Positions 40,967 to 44,807 of a stretch of 44,807 bases of DNA are shown in pieces. The translations under genes were made by a program, and so were the position numbers. Numbering within the stretch: position 1 is the first letter of the stretch; each line of letters opens with the position of its first letter. The notes beneath the pieces are model-generated. The model saw only the letters and a program-made list of their open reading frames with translations. It searched no databases and was not told the origin of the DNA. The DNA is from an uncultured Parabacteroides sp. (GTDB taxonomy: Bacteria > Bacteroidota > Bacteroidia > Bacteroidales > Tannerellaceae): positions 1-44,807 of the forward strand of contig NZ_CABUOD010000041.1 of the NCBI RefSeq assembly GCF_902493135.1, read 5' to 3'.

Positions 40967-41923
40967 CTACGGAATCTTATTTTCCATATTCCCTTCCACG
41001 GGAAGCCATTCACTGGCACTTACATTTTCGAGAGTGATGTCTTTACCGTTGAAAAGAAGGTTGTATATGTATCTTTTTCCTTTTTCCCACTTCGTATCGG
41101 CAGGAACATAATATTTGAATGTCGTTCCGTTGATGGTGAAGAGCACTTCCACATCTCCGTCTGCCTTGATACGCGACGTGGGGATCACCATCAGCTGCTG
41201 CGGCTCGCCCGGTATTTTTTTCAGCATGTGCGGACTATCCAGTTTCAGTCGGGTAGAGGCATTCGTCCCGACGCATCCGCTGATGTTTCCGGTCTTGATA
41301 TTCATTTTCCCTCCGAAGCATAGGGACGTGCCGCCGGCTTTGTTTCCGATCTGGATCGCATGGAGCAGGAAACAGCCTTTCGTTTCCGGTGCCATTCGCA
41401 ACTGGAAACTCAGGAGCGAAAGCGTATGATTCATGTTGAGTAAAGCGACCGGGGAAATCTGGTTGACCGCCCGTTGTCCGCGGGCCTGTATCCCGTACAT
41501 ATAATCTTTCGTCAGGGAAGCATCCGGTGATATGCGGACCGGGATATTCTCAGGGTCGAAGTTTACCTGCGATTGATACGGGTAATAGGCATAAACGGTG
41601 ACCGGTTCCTGATGCAGATAGATCTCAGGTGACTGGCGCCAGTTCAGTTTGTTGTTCAACAGGCAGGCTTCCGCCCGTACATTCTTGTAATCCGGATTAC
41701 TATCGTAGATGCTGCCGGTGTTTTCCGAGACGACATGCAACCCGATGACCGACCCGCTTGTAAATTCTTGCATGAAATTGGGAGACTTTGTCGTTAGCGC
41801 CTTTGTTATTATTCTTAAAGGTTGCTCTTTCATGCCCAAATTTTCAATGAGTCCCGGTTCGTAGTCGTTTGTGCAACTAAAAATACTAACCGCCGTCACC
41901 ATAAATAGTAGTAATTTATTCAT
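40967..41923 (-). CDS. Fimbrillin-family lipoprotein (Mfa-like)
   Basis: A 318-aa surface lipoprotein with signal MNKLLLFMVTAVSIFSC (lipobox IFSC). The mature protein has the fimbrillin pattern: a strand SGSVIGLHVVSENTG, then LHQEPVTVYAYYPYQSQVNF and SPVALLNMNHTLSLLSFQL, ending with WEKGKRYIYNLLFNGKDITL, SEWLPVEGN. This matches the fimbrillin/Mfa1-like domain found in Bacteroidales pilus stalk and tip proteins. No chaperone or anchor gene adjoins it, so it could be an accessory pilus tip subunit or a stand-alone adhesin. It diverges from the AraC-type regulator, which may control it. Confidence 0.85.
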   Translation of the reverse strand: MNKLLLFMVTAVSIFSCTNDYEPGLIENLGMKEQPLRIITKALTTKSPNFMQEFTSGSVIGLHVVSENTGSIYDSNPDYKNVRAEACLLNNKLNWRQSPEIYLHQEPVTVYAYYPYQSQVNFDPENIPVRISPDASLTKDYMYGIQARGQRAVNQISPVALLNMNHTLSLLSFQLRMAPETKGCFLLHAIQIGNKAGGTSLCFGGKMNIKTGNISGCVGTNASTRLKLDSPHMLKKIPGEPQQLMVIPTSRIKADGDVEVLFTINGTTFKYYVPADTKWEKGKRYIYNLLFNGKDITLENVSASEWLPVEGNMENKIP

Positions 41924-41996
41924 TCTTTGTATTATTTTTGTGAAATGATTACAGATGCAAAGATCAGTCAGTTTGAGGAGGTAGAGGCTGCATTCG

Positions 41997-42029
41997 GTAT
42001 AAAACCACGATGAAATCGTATAAAACCAC
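41997..42029. promoter_or_regulatory. Direct repeat GTATAAAACCAC spaced 21 bp
   Basis: Identical 12-mers at 41997-42008 and 42018-42029, start to start 21 bp, two helical turns. This is the geometry of half-sites bound by an AraC-family dimer. They lie between the divergent fimbrillin and AraC genes. Confidence 0.6.
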
Positions 42030-42035
42030 AGGATG

Positions 42036-42062
42036 CAAATTGTCTACAGGCGTCAAATTGTC
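42036..42062. promoter_or_regulatory. Direct repeat CAAATTGTC spaced 18 bp
   Basis: Identical 9-mers at 42036-42044 and 42054-42062. They adjoin the 12-mer pair and may be additional half-sites or promoter parts of the AraC gene. Confidence 0.45.
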
Positions 42063-42125
42063 AACTGACGGTTCAGATTAACTATTTAATGCTTCAATTT
42101 GTTTACTTGATACGAGGGATTCATT

Positions 42126-43244
42126 ATGTTGGACAAAATTCAGTTTTTATTAAGTTTGCAGATTATAGGATTCTGTATTTTTGGCGGAGTCACCCTGTTA
42201 CTCCGGGCTGGTGAAAACCGGGCGAAAAAGATATTGGGCTGGGGGATGTTTTTGTGGGCTTTCCTGGCAGTCATGAGGGTGTCTGTGAATCTTTATCTGC
42301 ATGAACCGAAAGAGGCTTTCCATCCGGATATCCTGATTATGGGGGCTTTGGTGACGGCAACGCTCGCTTGTTATGTGATTGAAGTTTTGCGGCCCGGCTT
42401 TCTTACTTGCAAACGTTTTCTTCTGTTTATCAGTCCGGTTATTTTCGGCGGACTGGCTTACCTGACTTATCGTCTGTCGGGAGGTGAAATTCATACCTAT
42501 TATTCGATACGGGAGGTTTTCGAATACTTTAATATGGATGTCTTGCTTCGTATGACGGTCTTTCTGCTGACCTTGTTTTATATGGTTCTGCCTGTTTATC
42601 TGATAGCCAGGTACGGTAAGGACTTCAAGGTCTTTTTGGCGGAGAATGTTTCCGATCCGGAAGAATATGATTTGGAATGGTTAAGGAAAACCATGATACT
42701 TTTAATTGTTCTGTATGGCTTTTATTTGGCCTTATTGCTGACCGATACGCCTTTGATGTATGTGATCGACAAAACGGTCCTGTTGTTCGTATGGTATTAT
42801 TTCTTTTATAAGGCGCTATTCCTGAAGGTGGTGGTGCTGGAACATTCCTTTGAAAGCGGGTGGGACCTGCCGTACCAGGAAGAGGGTAATGACGATGACG
42901 AACACCGGGTTCTCAGTAAACGTTATGCGGAGGAAGTAAATGCATGGTTTGAAAGGGAAAAACCGTATCTTCGCGAAGATTTACGCCTGACGGATTTGCA
43001 ACGGATCTTTCCTATCAGCCGTTCTTATCTTTCCCAACTGTTTAACCGGGAGCTGGGACAATCGTTTTCCGATTATGTCAACCAGTTCCGGATAGAGGAA
43101 AGCAAGCGTTTGATGGATGCCGAGCCGAATGCCAGTATACAGGAGATTGCCGAACGTTCCGGATTCCATTCGATCAGTACGTTCCGGCGGGCTTTCCAGA
43201 AGTGTACAGGCACGATTCCGTCGGAGTATAAGAATAGCAAATAA
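42126..43244 (+). CDS. Membrane-anchored AraC-family transcriptional regulator
   Basis: A 372-aa protein with about seven hydrophobic helices in residues 1-235 (for example IIGFCIFGGVTLLL, ILIMGALVTATLACYVI, MTVFLLTLFYMVLPVYLIA) and a cytoplasmic C-terminal AraC DNA-binding domain (about 265-370). The latter has two helix-turn-helices: LRLTDLQRIFPISRSYLSQL and ASIQEIAERSGFHSISTF, followed by RRAFQKCTGTIPSEYK. The membrane part may sense an extracellular or membrane signal. It probably regulates the divergent fimbrillin-like gene and/or the downstream acyltransferase gene, which begins 24 bases after its stop. Confidence 0.9.
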   Translation: MLDKIQFLLSLQIIGFCIFGGVTLLLRAGENRAKKILGWGMFLWAFLAVMRVSVNLYLHEPKEAFHPDILIMGALVTATLACYVIEVLRPGFLTCKRFLLFISPVIFGGLAYLTYRLSGGEIHTYYSIREVFEYFNMDVLLRMTVFLLTLFYMVLPVYLIARYGKDFKVFLAENVSDPEEYDLEWLRKTMILLIVLYGFYLALLLTDTPLMYVIDKTVLLFVWYYFFYKALFLKVVVLEHSFESGWDLPYQEEGNDDDEHRVLSKRYAEEVNAWFEREKPYLREDLRLTDLQRIFPISRSYLSQLFNRELGQSFSDYVNQFRIEESKRLMDAEPNASIQEIAERSGFHSISTFRRAFQKCTGTIPSEYKNSK

Positions 43245-43268
43245 ACACGTAACGATCTTTATTCCGTC

Positions 43269-44414
43269 ATGGACACTGTTCAAACTACTACTGCCGTCCG
43301 ACCGCATATTGTCTGGCTGGACGTTCTTCGCCTTGTCGCCATCCTGATGGTGATTGCCATTCATTGTACCGACCCGTTTAACGCCTCGCCTGAATCGCGT
43401 GCCGATCCGGAATTTAATTTCTGGGGTTCTGTTTACGGTTCCATGCTGCGTGCCAGCGTGCCGCTTTTTGTGATGATGACCGGATTCCTTTTGTTGCCGG
43501 TCAGGCAGGAGGCTTCCGCCTTTTATAGGAAACGCATTCCGCGTGTGTTGTTTCCATTCCTGATCTGGTCTGTCTTGTTCGATCTGGCACCCTGGTTCAT
43601 CCAGTGGGTAGGAGGTAGTCCGGAACTGGTGACGGACTTTTTCCCTTGGGAACCGAACCCTTCGGCCTCGTTCGTAGAGGCGTTGAAGACGATTGCCTTG
43701 ATCCCTCTCACCTTTACGGTCTATGCGACACCGATGTGGTATATCTATGTGCTGATAGGGCTTTATCTGTATATGCCGGTCTTCTCCGCATGGGTGGAAA
43801 AGGCATCGGACAAGGCAAAGCGTATGTTTCTGGCACTTTGGTTTGTTTCGTTGTTTATCCCTTATCTGACGGAGTTTGTCTCGCGTTACCAGTTCGGAAC
43901 CTGCTCATGGAACTCATTCGGGCTGTTTTACTATTTTGCCGGTTTCAACGGATATCTGTTGTTAGGGCATTATTTAGGGAAAAGAACAGACGGGTCGCTC
44001 GGCAAGACCTTGTCGATGGCGGTTCCGCTGTTTTTAGCCGGCTATTTTATTACATTGGCCGGTTTTCGCCATATGACATCCGACCCGAATGTGAGCGAGG
44101 AGGGGATGGAGCTGTTCTTTACTTATTGTTCGCCTAACGTGTTGCTGATGACGGTTGCCGTTTTCCTGCTGGTACGGAAAGTGCGGATTACCTCGCCGGT
44201 CATTTGCCGCGCCCTTGCCAATCTGACCAAATGCGGTTTTGGTTTGTATTGCGTGCATTATTTCTTTGTCGGTCCTTCCTATATGTTCGCGCAGTGGATC
44301 GGGACGCCTGTTCCGGCGTTGGTGCCTGTTTCGGCCGTTCTGACCTTCATTTGTTCATGGTCATTTACTTATCTGGTGAGTAAGTTGCCGCATGCGAAAT
44401 ATATCATCGGTTGA
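43269..44414 (+). CDS. Acyltransferase-3 family membrane protein
   Basis: A 381-aa integral membrane O-acyltransferase of the OafA/WecH type, which modifies surface polysaccharides, peptidoglycan or lipids with acyl groups. Starts WLDVLRLVAILMVIAIHCTD, where Arg and His of the R-x10-H motif (Arg21 and His32 region) are conserved catalytic residues. Further helices: ASVPLFVMMTGFLLLP, RIPRVLFPFLIWSVLF, ATPMWYIYVLIGLYLYMPVF, and the final KCGFGLYCVHYFFVGP. About ten membrane segments, complete. It is transcribed with the AraC-type regulator, 24 bases away. Substrate unknown. Confidence 0.9.
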   Translation: MDTVQTTTAVRPHIVWLDVLRLVAILMVIAIHCTDPFNASPESRADPEFNFWGSVYGSMLRASVPLFVMMTGFLLLPVRQEASAFYRKRIPRVLFPFLIWSVLFDLAPWFIQWVGGSPELVTDFFPWEPNPSASFVEALKTIALIPLTFTVYATPMWYIYVLIGLYLYMPVFSAWVEKASDKAKRMFLALWFVSLFIPYLTEFVSRYQFGTCSWNSFGLFYYFAGFNGYLLLGHYLGKRTDGSLGKTLSMAVPLFLAGYFITLAGFRHMTSDPNVSEEGMELFFTYCSPNVLLMTVAVFLLVRKVRITSPVICRALANLTKCGFGLYCVHYFFVGPSYMFAQWIGTPVPALVPVSAVLTFICSWSFTYLVSKLPHAKYIIG

Positions 44415-44494
44415 GGCGCTTTTCTCTTGTCCGGCTGTTTGTGCAAATGATGTTAAATAGGCACACGAAGTGAATAACGTATCTGTTTTACCTC

Positions 44495-44502
44495 TATTTT
44501 TG
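44495..44502 (+). promoter_or_regulatory. -7 box upstream of the small ORF
   Basis: TATTTTTG matches TAnnTTTG and lies about 77 bases before the ORF start. No clear TTTG was found at -33. Confidence 0.5.
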
Positions 44503-44578
44503 TGTTGTAAAACATAATTATGCAATACTAATGCAGGTATGTTTTGCACGAATCGTTTTAAACAAGAAGAGAGAAGCT

Positions 44579-44665
44579 ATGAAGAAGTTTTTTAGAAAGT
44601 GTGTCAGATGCCTTGAAATATTAGGTGACTATGGAATGCAGAAATATGGTATGAAACGTGCTTGA
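44579..44665 (+). CDS. Possible 28-residue basic small protein
   Basis: ATG 44579 to TGA 44663-44665 encodes MKKFFRKCVRCLEILGDYGM followed by QKYGMKRA, basic with a short amphipathic helix and two cysteines. A purine-rich AGAAGAGAGAAG ribosome-binding-like stretch precedes the start. Promoter upstream and terminator downstream frame it as its own transcript. I do not recognise the family, and a non-coding RNA reading is possible. Confidence 0.5.
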   Translation: MKKFFRKCVRCLEILGDYGMQKYGMKRA

Positions 44666-44688
44666 GAGGTTCACTCCTCCAAACAACG

Positions 44689-44727
44689 AAGCCCCGAAGG
44701 TGATCGACACCTCCGGGGCTTGTTTTC
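44689..44727 (+). terminator. Strong intrinsic terminator
   Basis: AAGCCCCGAAGGTG (44689-44702) pairs with CACCTCCGGGGCTT (44708-44721), with one A-C mismatch and a 5-base loop, followed by GTTTTC. It ends the short transcript that contains the small ORF. Confidence 0.88.
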
Positions 44728-44807
44728 TGTATGCTTTCGTCCTTCACAGGGTTACCGGCTACATTGAACTTTTCAATTCAATATACTTTAGTATTATTAA
44801 TATTAAA

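Larger units (their letters stand above)
44415..44807. other. Right-end region: promoter, small ORF, terminator
   Basis: A -7 box (44495-44502), an untranslated region with AAAACAT/ATGTTTT arms around 44510-44547, a 28-codon ORF (44579-44665) and an intrinsic terminator (44689-44727). After the terminator nothing more is recognisable before the end of the window. Confidence 0.6.

Noticed and set aside
1..44807. tRNA, rRNA or known riboswitch genes
   Set aside because: No cloverleaf, rRNA-like or familiar riboswitch sequence was recognised on reading; a covariance search (tRNAscan-SE, Rfam) would be decisive.

Overview
The window is a chromosomal segment of a gut Bacteroidales bacterium, most likely Parabacteroides or a close Tannerellaceae relative. 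The evidence is two SusC/SusD pairs, Bacteroidetes-type promoters (TAnnTTTG -7 box) instead of sigma70 boxes, a serine-type sulfatase, a Bacteroides-family ECF sigma/FecR pair, fimbrillin-like and DUF4252 proteins, a Bacteroides-style glutamate-decarboxylase acid-resistance cluster and a type IX secretion (T9SS) sorting domain. The genus is inferred; no rRNA gene is present.

Layout. 1-842: no convincing gene, but a large nested inverted-repeat structure (88-745) built from TATCACT/AGTGATA heptamers. 843-3856: divergent sulfatase and beta-helix lipoprotein, both plausible polysaccharide-degrading enzymes. 3902-6541: mutS. 6562-9212: a repeated promoter/leader element, a small lipoprotein and a secreted metzincin protease with a T9SS tail; this stretch is AT-rich and looks acquired. 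9409-21563, minus strand: a rhamnose-directed polysaccharide utilization locus, transcribed SusC, SusD, GH106, GH78, AraA-like isomerase, with hairpins between several genes. 21979-23826, minus strand: a compact DUF4252 / ECF sigma / membrane protein / DUF4252 operon. 23950-26130: DMT and MFS transporters.

26321-33769 is the glutamate-dependent acid-resistance cluster. Glutaminase makes glutamate from glutamine, glutamate decarboxylase consumes a proton to make GABA, and the GadC antiporter exchanges GABA for glutamate. A six-helix ion-channel protein with an atypical filter (TVGSN) lies next to gadC. The cluster is interrupted at about 28.9-31.1 kb by a second copy of the leader element, a short relic ORF, a toxin-antitoxin-like pair (HigA-type HTH fused to a DUF6922-like domain, plus an AbiEii-type nucleotidyltransferase) and a tandem-repeat intergenic region.

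33931-40849, minus strand: an ECF sigma / FecR / STN-SusC / SusD module for nutrient sensing and uptake, with no enzyme genes beside it. 40967-44414: a fimbrillin-like lipoprotein diverging from a membrane-anchored AraC-family regulator, which is followed by an acyltransferase-3 protein. The right end holds a 28-codon ORF between a promoter-like box and a strong terminator.

Most promising for undescribed biology: the HTH-DUF6922/nucleotidyltransferase pair with a perfect 18-bp palindrome over its promoter, the duplicated ~250-bp promoter/leader element, and the mirrored heptamer arrays at 88-745. All assignments come from reading the sequence; no database search was run. Short-site coordinates may be off by 1-2 bases.
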